From positions 43,913,702 through 43,977,701 of the forward strand of contig JACGWO010000002.1 in the NCBI GenBank assembly GCA_034509735.1: a stretch of DNA of 64,000 nt, written 5' to 3'. The DNA comes from Sesamum alatum (Eukaryota; Streptophyta; Magnoliopsida; Lamiales; Pedaliaceae). Position 1 is the stretch's first letter; each line of letters begins with the position of its first letter. Position numbers and translations under genes: made by a program. Under the pieces are notes generated by a model. The model did no database searches. It saw only the letters and a list, made by a program, of their open reading frames with translations, and was not told where the DNA came from. Positions 13,186-25,042 of this stretch are shown here, one piece after another.

Positions 13186-14583
13186 ATGGCTGCAAGAGGA
13201 AGAGATAGTGCTCCTGGAAAGGAGAAGAGGGGTACATCTCCTTCAGGCCCTTCACGTACTACCCTTAACAACACAGCAACCCCACAGCGCAGGAGAGGTA
13301 GTCCTAATCCTTCCAAGACCAACTCTCCTGCCCGAACACCCCACGACTCAGACAAGAACATTCCCAACTATCTCAGGCCGACCGTGTCTTCAAGCCTTGA
13401 TGTCTCCAAGTCACACGGTAAGAAACCGGTTTCCATCGCTGAACCTGCCAACAAGCCTAATCTTGCTAGAAGAAGATCCTTTGACAAGCCACCATCGCCC
13501 TCTCGCACGATTCCCTCACGTGTTTCGCCTAATCCCAGAGTCTCGCGTGTTTCGCCAAATCCCACTCTTCGTTCTTCCTCGTTTTCGGGGAAAAGTGTTA
13601 CTCCGGTGAAAGGGGTTGGAGATAAGAGTTTGAGAGCAGCAAAGGATGCTGGCAAACAGCATTCCTTGTATGCGAGAGCTGTAAATACTGCAAAGAAGAG
13701 CAGCAGCACCGGCAGCATCAAAAAGCAAGACGGCAGAAGCGTTGCTTCGATCACAAAGGATAAAGTCATTAGCCCTCCTCAGGAAGTCGAAAATCCTCAT
13801 CATACACCTGATGTTCCAGAACCTGAAGCTGAAGCTGAAGCTGACGAACATACAGTTGAAACTGTGAGCAATTATGACGAGGGAGCCAAGGATTCAATGC
13901 TGGAAAATCAAGAAGACGGGGCTAAAGATTCAATGCCGGAAGATCAAGAACACGGGGCTAAAGATTCAGTGCTGGAGGATCAAGAAGCAGTAGATGTCAA
14001 GCAAAGTGAAGATGAAAGCAGTGATGAGGATGCCAAGGTTGTGATCGTCGAGTCTTATGCAATTCCAGAAGAGCAAGATACCAAGATCGCCAACGTTGAG
14101 TTATCTGAAGTTTCAGAAAACCAGGATGCACCCCTTGGTGTGATGACGGAAGAGCCTGATTACAATTCAGACATCGAAGAGATAAGCAGCCCACAACAAG
14201 AACTAAAAGAACACGGTACCAACGAAATAAATAACATTAATCATGATCAAAGTGTTGCAGGTTCTCCTAATGAGGAGGTGGAAGAGGAGCAAAGACAAGA
14301 CGAAGAAGAAGAAGAAGCAACGGCGTTGGATAAGAAAGAATTTGCAGCAGCAGCTACCGGAATCGAAGCTGAAGAGCCTAAGGAAACAAAACTGAAAGAA
14401 ATAGTGGTGGAAGTGAACCGTGAAGCAGAGAATGCAACACCAAAATCACAAGGGAAGAATTCTCCAGTTTCAAATGATGTGATCGAGGAGACGGCCAGCA
14501 AGCTCCGGGAACAGAGGAAAAACAAGGTGAAAGCGCTCGCCGGAGCCTTTGAAACCGTCATATCCTTGCAGGAGCAGAAGTGA
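13186..14583 (+). CDS. Plant calmodulin-binding domain protein
   Basis: Single coding exon of 465 aa, starting MAARGRDSAPGKEKRG. The N-terminal third is basic and Ser/Pro-rich with an IPNYLRPT motif and repeated RVSPNP. The middle is very acidic and holds three tandem 12-residue repeats of the type GAKDSMxExQE (DNA about 13880-13985). The C-terminus has IEETASKLREQRKNKVKALA followed by GAFETVISLQ, the signature of the plant calmodulin-binding domain (Pfam PF07839 type), a basic amphipathic helix. The expected role is Ca2+/calmodulin-dependent signalling; the pathway and partners are unknown. The domain is normally at the C-terminus, as here. The reading frame is intact. The start is set by the leader-intron acceptor directly before the ATG. 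Confidence 0.85.
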   Translation: MAARGRDSAPGKEKRGTSPSGPSRTTLNNTATPQRRRGSPNPSKTNSPARTPHDSDKNIPNYLRPTVSSSLDVSKSHGKKPVSIAEPANKPNLARRRSFDKPPSPSRTIPSRVSPNPRVSRVSPNPTLRSSSFSGKSVTPVKGVGDKSLRAAKDAGKQHSLYARAVNTAKKSSSTGSIKKQDGRSVASITKDKVISPPQEVENPHHTPDVPEPEAEAEADEHTVETVSNYDEGAKDSMLENQEDGAKDSMPEDQEHGAKDSVLEDQEAVDVKQSEDESSDEDAKVVIVESYAIPEEQDTKIANVELSEVSENQDAPLGVMTEEPDYNSDIEEISSPQQELKEHGTNEINNINHDQSVAGSPNEEVEEEQRQDEEEEEATALDKKEFAAAATGIEAEEPKETKLKEIVVEVNREAENATPKSQGKNSPVSNDVIEETASKLREQRKNKVKALAGAFETVISLQEQK

Positions 14584-14599
14584 TAACATGTTTCATACT

Positions 14600-17500
14600 T
14601 GCGTTTAAACGAAAACTAAAGACTTGTACTGATCCTAATGTTGTTCATACATTAATTCTCCTACAAACTTCAAAGAATGGTAAATACATATATGTTTGCA
14701 TCACTTAATTTGCTTTTCCCTATGATATATCACCTAGTTTCTAGTTTTCTGTACAAAGCTACTGCCAGATTTTGTACAAACACATGCATTTATCTGTCTT
14801 TCGTTTGAACAGACAATCGTTTTGTACAGTTTAAAGACAGTGACTAAGCACATTACATGTCTATCACGTGCTAACTGTGTGATTCGTTTGGTTCGACCAA
14901 ATCTAATTTGGATAAAAATTTGACATCGTAGTTTCTCCAAACTGGTGTAGAATGAGTTTGGGAGAAATTCATATGTTGCTCAAGAAAAGCATTATCCTCC
15001 ACGGATTTTCCAACATATTCATTGTTGTCCCACATGTTTTATGTTGCAATGACTAATGGAAATTACTCAGATATTATTGTACTATTTAATGTGATGTAAT
15101 TAAAAAATCGACTAAATTCTCTAATGATTGAAATCTATATATATAACAAAACAGAATCATTGAAACTATCCACGTACGAGTCACGTATGCGTAGACGTGG
15201 ACAACCTCAATGAGCTCTATTTTGCGAAATAGAATATAAGATATTTTTCAGCTGACTATTAAAAAATATTAGTATTCATCCAAAAGAGATCTAAATTGAT
15301 TATCTAATAACTGTTTTTTGATTATATTTATTTATCAAAAAGAATCTGGTCAATATTATCTAACAAGTTTTTTTAAATAAAGAATAAAGAATATTAATAT
15401 TTATACAAAAAAATCTACTCAATATTATTATTTTTATCTTTTCTGTAAGTATATAACAACATGTATATTCAATATCTATTTTGTTAGATATTAAATAAAA
15501 TCAAGAAAAAAATAAAGTAAATTTATTTCTAAAAATTCAATTTCAAGACTATAAATATATTTCCATATATTAAAAAAATAAACCAAATTCATTTCTAGAA
15601 ATTCAATATCGAGACTACAAAATATATTTATACGTATTTTCTATTTTATATCTATAAATCAACTTAATCTAAATTAAATATATTTACTACAAAAACCGTT
15701 AAAATGTGATAAATACACTAATAATTTATATATATATATATATATGTACTAGGCAAGTGTGCATTGGAATATTGAATAAGGAAGTGTCTGCGAGAGCTTC
15801 TATTTTTAAAGAAGTGATTTTCATATAACAAGTTGGAAGTTGTAGCAGAATCAAAAGTGGGTAGTGTTTGTAAAAAAAAGTGAAAAGCAGATGAAAGCTA
15901 AATTGGTAGTGTTTGGGAGAAAAACACTTCTAAAACACGTTTAATTGATTAAAGACCATTTTGTCCCCATGTACTAAACAGATGCTATTTTGCCTTAATA
16001 TTTACACTTATCTCTTGATTATAATAATTATTTTTCCTAAAACATAATAATTTTTATTTCAATTAGCATATCTCATATTTATGTTTTTACCAAATGATTA
16101 TAACTTATATTATTAAAATATTCAATATTAATAGAAAAACTGGATGTTTAGTTCAATAGTGTTCCTATTATGTAATATAATTGTTCATTCATACACAATA
16201 AATAAAATTACAATATTGACAAAATAATAATTACTTTTTAATTAATCCTAGCAAGTTAATTTATATTTTTCTATGATTTAGAATAATATCATATAATATA
16301 GAAAATAAAATAGTAAAATTTTAAAATATTAAACATGTCAAATTATAAATTTTGTTAGTGATAAATTATTCAAATTATTTAAAATTTCTAACATCAACTT
16401 TAGATTAGCAATTTTGAAAATAAATTAAAAATGATAAAATTGAATTAAAGTTATTATAATGAGGTAAAGTAGTTTAAAAAGAAGTTAAATTTATTTACAA
16501 AAAAGCCAAAGCAGTTAGAAGCACCCCATAAGGTGTTTCCAGCTTTTGGCTTAAAAATGTTTTCCGTAGTAGTTCCCGAAGCAGAAGTTGGCATTCCAAA
16601 CACCTCAAAAGTGCTTTTTAGCATTCAGAAGCTAAAAATGCTTTTTCAAAGCGTGCGCAAACCCTCCCTAAGTCAAAGATACCGGTTACAAATATTCATG
16701 TTTACACACGATGACGGATGTAATATTTCAGCATTTTAGAAAAGTTATGGTAAAAGATAGGTCATTCAAGAGAAATTATCTATGAAAAAACTGGAATCAA
16801 AAAATTTCTCAATAATAGACGGCTGAAATATTTCTACACTTACATTTATCAAGGTAACTGATAATTTATACAACAAAGCCTTAAGGATTCATTTTTAATT
16901 ATTATTTTTAGATATTCATGTTTCTTTTGATTATATATAGATTTTTGTTTGTTTATTTGTTTCATATTTACACATGCAGCAAAATATTCTAAGATTGGGG
17001 ATTTAATAAATTATCGACAAATTGAGGGTGAAGGAAACTCGACTCTTCCATCTACGCAAATGTGAGCGAAAGGCTAGGAAAATATTCAACAAATTATTAG
17101 AAGATCTATTTGTTTATTCAGTTTGTCACTATTTCAGATGAATTTAAAATGTACCTAGTAGTTTAACAAAATTTAGCTTTGTTTGTTTCTTAATTATTGT
17201 AGGCCTTAAACTTTGCCCATTTTTTAATAATTCTAGGGTAAGCTTAATTTCACTGATATTTCCAAATTGCAATGATAAAATAGATTCAAACTGTACTTTA
17301 ACAAATCTACTTATATGCTTAAATATAAAATCAAATAAATGGCTAAATAAATTATAATCGAATAATTAATTGAAAATCAAATCAATCTCTCCCCACAAGA
17401 AAATAAATACTTTGCTTAAAATATAGTTATTTTTATGGCATGAACTTCATCATTTTGATAACTAATTAACGTTGGTTTCTTGGTTGAGAGAGCATAAATG

Positions 17501-17849
17501 TCGTAGGGGTATGTCAATTCTTATTCTTTGCACTCATTGATGCAGGAATGAAATAGAAAATTAAAAGCGTATATGTTATTATTAATAAACTAAATTTAGA
17601 TATTAGTGCCAAGAGCACATACTTAAAGTAAAGATTATTGATGAAAAAAATAAAACACAAAATAAATTATTGTTGAGAAAATTTAGAATATGTCTTTATC
17701 TGCAGCCAAGGAGACATCCATTAAGTGGTTCATATCAAGGTATTGACACTCATAGAAGATCAAATGCATAAAATGAATCACGACTATACCCCCGCAACAA
17801 TATCAGAACATAAGTCATAAGCAATTTATAATCAAAACGATTAAAAGAA
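14600..17849. other. AT-rich spacer with transposon debris
   Basis: No supportable gene. Around 15750-15960 and 16500-16675 there are segments with GTGTTTGG-type and AAGTGCTTTTTAGC-type words, common at the ends of plant hAT-like nonautonomous elements. The right edge near 16675 reads GCGTGCGCAAACCCTCCC. I could not pair the two ends or find a target duplication. A short (AT)n run lies at about 15730-15745. Confidence 0.45.
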
Positions 17850-19154
17850 GGGAAAATTATTTTTTTGGTCCGCTAAGTTTACCCAATATTAGATTTAGTC
17901 CTGTAACTATGCCCTTTGTTTATTTAGTTCAGTAAGTTACAAAATTGATGACATTTAGTCCGATTTAGGGTTTTTAATTAATTTTCCGGCATGTATTGCC
18001 GGAATTTGCCATGTGTGCACCGAAATTTCCAACTAGGCGAGGAATTGATGATGTGGTGGTGACTTGGCACACACATGAGTGATTAAAATTTTTTGATGCT
18101 CATGGGATTTGAACTTGGGTCTCCCAAAACAACAAATGCTTCTTTTACCACTTGGGCAACAACCAATATATATGTTATTTGCTCAATCATCTTATATAAC
18201 CTAGATATTTGGAAATACTTTAATATAAAATTGATATTAATATTACTAAAAATTAAAAAAAAATAAACCTAAAAATACTGATATTGAATGATATAGTTTA
18301 TTTTATTATTCAAAAAAAAATAATTAGTATTGATATTTATCTTAATAGTGGAACATTAACAAGAAATATATATATATATTAAAAATAAATTGCATATTTA
18401 TTTTCATATGCTAATTTATATATATTTTACAAACTAGCTTATATAAAAAAAATGCTTATATATAATATTTAAAATATTATTACATTAAAATTAATATATA
18501 AGCACTTTTAAGTGTATAAATCATAACATATTTATTAAAATTTATAAATCTTTCAAAAACATATAATGTATTATAATAAATTTTAAAAATAAGAAATAAT
18601 TATGTAAAATTATATAATTTAGCATATGAAAATTAATATATAATTTATATATATAATATCAATACTAATTATATTTTTATTGAATAAAAAAATAAACTAT
18701 ATCATTAAATATTGATATTTTTAGGTTTAATTTTTTCTAAATTTTTTAATAATATTAATATCAATTTTATATTAAAGTATTCCCAGATATATAGGTTATA
18801 CAAGATGGTTGAGCAAATAGTATATATATTAATTGTTGCCCAAGTGGTAAAAGAAGCATTTGTTGTTTTGAGAGACCCAAGTTCAAATCCCATGAGCAAC
18901 AAAAAATTTTAATCACTCATGTGTGTGCCACGTCACCACCACATTATCAATTCCTCGCCCAGTTGAAAATTCCGGTGCACACGTGGCAAATTCCGGCAAT
19001 ACATGCCGGAAAATTTAATAAAAACCCTAAATCGGACTAAATGTCATCAATTTTGTAATTTATTGGATTAAATAAACAAAGGGCATAGTTATAGGACTAA
19101 ATCTAATATTAGGTAAACTTAGCGGACCAAAAAAATAATTTTTCCTTAAAAGAA
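17841..19154. mobile_element. Mutator-like long-inverted-arm element with 9-bp TSD
   Basis: The element spans 17850-19145 (1296 bp) and is flanked on both sides by TTAAAAGAA (17841-17849 and 19146-19154), a perfect 9-bp target duplication as expected for Mutator superfamily insertions. The left end begins GGGAAAATTATTTTTTTGG, and the right end is its near-perfect inverse. The inverted arms stay aligned for roughly 500 bases or more on each side, so nearly the whole element could fold into a hairpin with an AT-rich centre. No transposase is encoded, so it is nonautonomous. Arm identity looks high by eye. Confidence 0.9.
18834..18900 (+). other. tRNA-like pol III box segment inside the Mutator-like arm
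   Basis: GTTGCCCAAGTGGTAAAAG resembles an A box, and AAGTTCAAATCCC about 35 bases later resembles a B box. The outer ends can form an imperfect 7-bp acceptor-like stem. The T arm does not pair, so this is not a working tRNA gene. The mirror copy lies on the other strand near 18095-18165. Confidence 0.4.
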
Positions 19155-19461
19155 TATAAGAATCTATGATTATACAGATATTTTTCTAAATAATTAATGA
19201 TAATTCATTCAATTCAAGAAAATTTATATCTTATATGATTTTTATTAGAACTAATATACTGAGGTAGATAATTTTTATTTAACTTTATAAATATATATTT
19301 AAATATTTATTATTATAATTACGATTTAAATTAAAAATATTTTCCGTACCAAGGCACGAGTTTTGTACTAGTTAAGATATAGTTAAAGCGCCTGGTCAAT
19401 ACAAAGAATCAGGTGCACGCGTACTCGAACAAACAGATACGTCGACGCGTGTTTAAGATAA

Positions 19462-19481
19462 TATATATATATATATATATT
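19462..19481. repeat. (AT)n microsatellite
   Basis: About 10 AT units, 300 bases upstream of the small zinc-ribbon gene. Confidence 0.85.
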
Positions 19482-19648
19482 CCTGAGAGCTTCCTGCAAA
19501 TTTCCACAACCGACAATCAGTTCCTTCGTCCCTCCGTACTCACAAAATTCAAATTCTTCTTCTTGAAAACCTCAATAACGCGACCGGCATCAAATTCTCT
19601 CTCCTTTTCTAGCTTAATCCAGAAGCACGGTCTCCCTTTCCCCATTCC

Positions 19649-19659
19649 TTTATATATCC
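19649..19659 (+). promoter_or_regulatory. TATA box of the small zinc-ribbon gene
   Basis: TTTATATATCC lies 128 bases before the ATG at 19777, followed by a CT/A-rich leader. The spacing suits a leader of about 95 bases. This is a positional inference. Confidence 0.5.
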
Positions 19660-19776
19660 ACACATCCTCCACAAAAATTACACAGATTTGGTCCTATCAG
19701 CTAAGAGAAACTCAGCGAGACAAATCAAACCCCTTAAACCCTTTTTTTTAACGAAGAAGAAGTCGAATCGGTAGAG

Positions 19777-19977
19777 ATGTGTTTGGTGTTCGTATGCGAC
19801 GAAGATGAGAGGGTGATCGGGAGGCAGCAGGCGCCGGGGGCGTGCCCCTACTGCGGCGGCATGATCCAGGCCCTGGACGTGCAGAGTAACTGGAGGTTCT
19901 GCTTTGTGCCCCTGTATTTCAAGACCAAGCGCAGATTCCACTGCACAGTCTGCTCCAGGCGTTTGGTCGTCCAATAA
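19777..19977 (+). CDS. Small conserved plant protein with two CxxC pairs
   Basis: Intronless 66-aa ORF, MCLVFVCDEDERVIGRQQ at the N-terminus. CPYC (C23, C26) is followed by GG, and a second pair CTVC lies at 56-59 near the C-terminus, with an aromatic, basic stretch between. The two pairs are placed to bind one zinc ion, as in a zinc ribbon. I recognise this as a short, highly conserved plant protein whose homologs nearly all begin MCLVFVCDEDERV. Its biochemical role is not known to me. G+C content is much higher than in the flanks, which supports real coding. There is a TATA box upstream and a T-rich 3' region (20020-20060). Confidence 0.8.
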   Translation: MCLVFVCDEDERVIGRQQAPGACPYCGGMIQALDVQSNWRFCFVPLYFKTKRRFHCTVCSRRLVVQ

Positions 19978-20571
19978 CAACTCTCCTACCACCTGGATTT
20001 GCTGATCAATCAACTTCTACTTGTTTTCTTTTACTTTTTCTTCTTTCTTTTTTTTGGGGGGGCTTTCTTTTAGAAGTTTGTCTAATTATACTAGGTATAG
20101 TTTAGAATGTAGGATGTGTAGCATTTGTGCATATATTTTAGGAATGATGAAATTAATAACTGGTTTATATTGGATTTCTTGAGTGATTGGATTGATTATG
20201 ATCCTAGGATTGGTGGTCGAATGGAAATATTATTAAAATGAAAATATTGCAAGTTCCATATAAGTAATAACCTCTCACCAGTGTAGCATCTCTGTTGGTT
20301 TTAAGCCCCATTCTCTCTTGATGGATTAATGAGTGGCAATCAATCGATGCAAATTTGTAATCTTCATTCTTGGTTTTTTCTCTATCAGAAAGCAAGCTGA
20401 AAATAATATTTTGGTTTTGTTGCTGATTTTAAATTGCTTTAATCACGTTGATTTAGGCTTAGGCCTAAAGAGTTATAAATTGCCTATGGAAATGATAAAA
20501 AACACAGCACTTCAATACTCATCATTTAAAATTAGAAGAAAAAAGGAGAAAGTATTCCATATACAATACGA
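19978..20571. other. 3' region and spacer without a gene
   Basis: This holds the probable 3'UTR of the zinc-ribbon gene, with a T-rich tract and GGGGGG near 20057. After that the DNA is AT-rich, and only domainless short ORFs are seen. Confidence 0.6.
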
Positions 20572-21453
20572 AGAGGGTGTTTGCCTAAACTTATAGGCTC
20601 CTAAAAAAATCTTATAAGATGTTTGAGATTAGACTCCAAAAATTTATTTGGTAAAATATTTTTCAAAGAACTTATAGTATCAAAATAAGATGTTTTAGAT
20701 CTTATAAGCTTTTAAAAAAAAATTAATATTTTCTAATTTTCTTCTAAACATCTTATAAGTTCTATAAATATAATAAGCTCACGCACACATTCTCTATCTC
20801 TCTCCTCACAAACACACACAGCACACACACACAATAAAGAATTTTATTGTTAGTTAATTTTTTTGTATTAAAAAAGAGAAAATGTTTCATTATAAAACAA
20901 TAAGTTATAATAGTTAAATAAAAATAAAATTACTATTGATATTATATTTATTGAAAAAATCTAAATTCAAAGACATTATAAGTAATACGAATATAAATAG
21001 TCATTTGCATCAACAACGAAAAAAACAATTATATATCTATATTAATACTCAACTACCATGAATGTACATATGTTTTATTTTTATTCAAAATTTTAGGTCA
21101 TAATCTGTAATTTTTTAATTTTTGTAAAAACAATTATCTAATATATTTGAATTTAAACTAATGTGGACTATTTATGAAATTATTTAACAATATTTAAACA
21201 CAAAATATGTCAAGAAATAACAACTTATTTGATTCTAACAATATCATGTCCTTTTTTTATCATTTTACCAATAAAAAGACCTTATTATGTCAAACACTCT
21301 AATATTTTATAAGATGTGAAAATATCTTATAAGCTATAACATCTTATTTTATCTAAACTGTTTAAGATCTTATTTTTAAAATAAGATCCAACATTTTATA
21401 AGTTCCTAAAACATCTTATAGGATATTTTAAAAAGCTTAGCCAAACATCCTCT
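20572..21453. mobile_element. hAT-like nonautonomous element
   Basis: The left end AGAGGGTGTTTGCCTAAACT is matched in inverse at the right end (AGAGGATGTTTGGCTAAGCT read on the minus strand). Words such as CTTATAAGATGTTT repeat in both orientations inside. Size (about 880 bp), the GTGTTTGGCTAA-type terminus and lack of coding fit a hAT-derived MITE. I could not find a clean 8-bp target duplication. A (CA)n-like stretch lies near 20812-20835. Confidence 0.6.
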
Positions 21454-21455
21454 AA

Positions 21456-21890
21456 AATGGACTCCACCTCCAAACAACTACTTTAAACTCAACATTGACG
21501 CTCCATCCAAAAGAAATCCAGGACATGCATGAAGTGGAGGTATGATACGAGACTCACAAGGTAACTTTATTATAGCACATACTCAAATCCGCATCAATAC
21601 AAATAATCTAGCATAAATATGGGCACTCAGATGGTATAAACTATAAACTAGAAGTTGATTATAATATAAAAAATCTCATTATTGAAACCGACTCCAAAAT
21701 GATTTTTTATAATTGTATGTACTAGGAGGGGGAACAATAAGGTGGAATTCATCCCGCTACTTCAGGACTGCCCGAGGAGTTAGGACTGATTTCCACAACC
21801 TGCAAATCGTTTTCAGCTATAGGGAAACTAATAGGGCGGCAGATATTTTGGCTCGTGAGGCGGTAACCTTAAATTTTGTAACAGTTATTT
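21456..21890 (+). pseudogene. Reverse-transcriptase-type RNase H domain relic
   Basis: In one forward frame the segment reads a WTPPP...YFKLNID start, then GG(x)IRDSQGNFIIAHTQ, and in another frame ends with FSYRETNRAADILAREA. These are the beginning and end of the RNase H-like domain found in non-LTR elements and related plant genes (RVT_3 type). In-frame stops and frame changes in the middle show decay. It abuts the hAT-like element, with no other element part nearby. Confidence 0.7.
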
Positions 21891-22274
21891 TGCACCTTTG
21901 CCTCCCGTTTTTGTAACCTATTTTGTATTCAGATGTATATGGCACTCATGTATGTAAAGTTTCCCAAGTAGAAGTATTATGAAAAACTATTCTATAAGAC
22001 ATTTTACTATGTTCGTTTTGTTTATATAAATACCTATATTGTTCCAAAAACAAATTAAAAATACTCCCAATTTTTACTACCGTTTGACTTACCACCTTCT
22101 CTACAACTTATTTACACTATAAAAGCGGAAGCCATTACAAACACCCCTTTAATCATAAAAATCCCTCTTCAGGCTAATGTTTGTGGGATTTGTGTGAATG
22201 CATGTCTAACTGAAGGCAGAAAGAACAAAATTTGCATAAAAATCATTGTTAAAAAGTACTGAAACGTATGTTCA
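21891..22274. other. Spacer at the left edge of the array
   Basis: The array sequence starts near 22080 with ACCGTTTGACTTACCACCTT, shared with 48432 and 61047. Left of that the DNA is unique here. The part 22080-22274 is the 3' flank of PTRHD1-like copy P1. Confidence 0.6.
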
Positions 22275-24052
22275 TCACTTACAGAGCTTGAGCTTTTTGA
22301 AAAATGATGATACAGAGGATTTCGGGTAGGGTTTTGTGGCGAGGCATGTGGGAATGTTCTCAGGCTGTTCAATCCACAGCTTATGAGCAATGCCACTGGC
22401 TTTTAGCTTATCTACCAAGTTTAGTATCTGAGCTTCACCCTTTACTTCAAGGGTTACCTGCATTTTGTGGAAAGAAAAGTTGTTACGAGGCTGATAAGGC
22501 CAGTGCAATAAATTTCTGATCATATTGTATAGCATAGACGTTGGTATCAGAAAAGCACTAAGATGGCCTTCAAACATCAGTTCACCATCCTTCATTGCAT
22601 GGGAATAGCTTCGAATTTGCATCGGTCATTCAGCAACACAATTAGCAAAAAATGACATTTCATGTATACGTGTGTGCCTCTGCGTGTTGTCCAAAATCGT
22701 CATGATTGAATCCAGTTTCTTTCGATTTAAAACAGCCATAGTATTAGAGTATTCAAGTTAACACACTGAATATAACTATGTTTCTGGATATGAAATCAAT
22801 GATCAATGCTGAGTTTCATGCTGATGATCTATTCTCAGACAAATCAGACGGACAACATTGAGAGCGGGCATGAAGAACAAATGATTATGTATTCCATCAC
22901 AAAGAGATAAGTGATTGTTCTCAGATTGTATCATCATTCGGTCTTTAAAGATCAAACAAATTGTACGTTGCTACGTTACGTATAAATGTTTATTCAATCC
23001 TATTTACATATATTTTGTGCCAAAGGTTCACGAATAATTCAAAACTCTGTCACGGGCAGCACATGTGCAAACATACAAGAGAACACATGTCCGTCTAGTT
23101 CATCTACTATTTCTTAGAAATGAGTGACAAATCTATAAGTCTGGTGAAATACAAAGCAGTCAAGTAACCAGGATTACCCATAGCAACCTCCAGAACAAAT
23201 GACTGGGACTTATAGCTATACCTCAGCTAACTAATGCAGATAAAGAATTTCCTTCCAACAAACAAACCCCATGGCCTCCTAGAAGAAAGACAATTATATA
23301 AGTCTCAGACTCCATTTTGTATTAATTATTTCTTAGCAATTTGAATCAGACAATTCGATCTCAAATTCACATGGATAAAAGGTTCCAAAGTTCAGTGTTC
23401 ACTCAACATTAATCAATCACCTTTCATCCTCATAATTCAAGCTCACCAGGACAATTGCGACTAACTCCGATCCATCTCCTTGTTGCTCCACAGAATTTTG
23501 AATTAGAAACTTATTAAATAATGCAATGTAATGTGAACTCTCCAAACAAAAAGAGTTCTTCTTTCCTTTAGAAATTAATTTAACAAGAACTTGCCGCACA
23601 CAAATTAATACGACGGTAGAACTAAAACTAGAAATACAGAAGAAAGAAGGGGGCAAAATTGAAGAGGTGAATAGGAATTGGGATTAGAAATTACTAACCT
23701 TGTGCATCGAATCAAGATTGGGAGGGGAACAGTAGAGGAGAGTGTCCAGATCATCCTTGTGGAGCCAGATTGCGGCGACGGAGGCATGGCAGCCCTGTGT
23801 AACCACGCTTCCCAGCGGCCAAGTGTCGATTAAGTCCCTCCGCAGCACCACGTATTGAACCACCGTGTCCGCCGCCGAGCTCTCCGTGCCTTGGGCGACA
23901 TTGGCGGAGTCCGGGGTTGCGTTCGCGGCGGATGACGACTCCATTCGGGCGGCGGTCCGCAGAAAGCTGGTGGCGCGTGGTGTGATTCTAGCGGCCCGGC
24001 TCTCCAAATGCGGTTTTAATAGAGGACAACGGGGCACGAGTATAGAAGCCAT
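22275..24052 (-). CDS. PTRHD1-like peptidyl-tRNA hydrolase II family protein, copy P1
   Basis: Exons are complement of 23699-24052 and 22275-22457, with one GT-AG intron of 1241 bp, phase 0, giving 178 aa. The core reads TVVQYVVLRRDL, then GSVVTQGCHASVAAIWLH in exon 1. Exon 2 has KLKASGIAHKLWIEQPENIP and ends FFKKLKLCK. This is the PTRHD1 branch of the PTH2 fold. PTH2 enzymes release peptides from stalled peptidyl-tRNA; activity of the PTRHD1 branch is less certain. The first Met gives an Arg/Ser-rich N-terminus that could be an organelle transit peptide. A second Met at 23944 would give 142 aa, close to the human length, and is an equal candidate. This is the only copy of the array with both exons open and no insertion. 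Confidence 0.88.
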
Positions 24053-25042
24053 TGACAGTCTTCGGAATAAGGTTATAAGCGCTAAGGGCTTGTTTGGCAA
24101 CCCTCTGGGAAAATAGAATGAGAAATTGACAAATTACCCACAAAAATAAAAAAAATAAAAAATGAAATGAAATGAAAAATTGAAAAAACAAAAATAAAAT
24201 TGCAATTGGTCACAACTCACAACACTGCAGGGTCATATATTTTTGTGCTGTCCAAATGTGGCTATATTTTTGGATCGGGTTTAATGTAATTTACTACATG
24301 TGATATTGTAATGAGCAAATTATACACTTATGAAAGAAACATAGCAATTTAGTTCTCTATTTTTTTTTTTTAAATGTAGCAATTTATCTTCATAGACATG
24401 GAGGTAAAATTGCTCCATTTTAAATAACACGGGGAGGTAAACTGATTTATTTTAAAAAATATAGGGAGATAAATTGTTATTTAATATTTTTATAAGGAGG
24501 TAATTTACTCATTTGTAATATCATAGGGGACTTGCTTGCAATTTTTCCTATTTGAATGTTATAATAAATCTGTATTTTTTTGGTTCTTTAGTACAAAAAC
24601 ATTGAGTGGTTGTGAGTTTGTTCGTTGTTACGGGACATGACATATTTCGAAATCATCACTTGTTGATATTGGTTAGAAAATTGAATTCATGATCATTTGA
24701 TTTGATATTGGTTAGAAAATTGAATTCACGACAATTTGATTGAAGTTACTTCATTCTTACTAATTGATTTTTAAAATAAAGCTACTTATTGCTCATTAAT
24801 GTTAGTTGGACCTACTTTTGAAATTAAGTATTTTAATTAGCCAGTATTTATATATATATGTTTTAGTAGATATTAAATACCATTAATAACATGTTGATAT
24901 TCAACAACTTCGTAATAAATTTTGATTTATCTTTATTAATATAAAAAGGAAAAATTCTTCATACTCAGACGGTGATTAATGATACCGTCATACCATTTTG
25001 TTTTAAATTTTAAATTTTACATTAATTAATAAATTATATTTT
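24053..25042. other. 5' flank of P1, part of the repeated array unit
   Basis: No gene. The sequence is repeated, with small changes and deletions, at about 44273-45090, 56785-57440 and 63025-63515, so it belongs to the duplicated unit. In P4 a block of about 150 bases just upstream of the ATG has been lost. Confidence 0.7.

Noticed and set aside
18834..18900. A true tRNA gene
   Set aside because: The T arm does not pair, the acceptor stem has a mismatch and no standard anticodon arm forms. Kept only as a tRNA-like box segment.
23865..24116. Open plus-strand frames opposite PTRHD1-like exon 1, repeated in all copies
   Set aside because: They are the antisense shadow of a GC-rich exon. They recur only because the exon is duplicated, and the minus-strand protein has clear family motifs.
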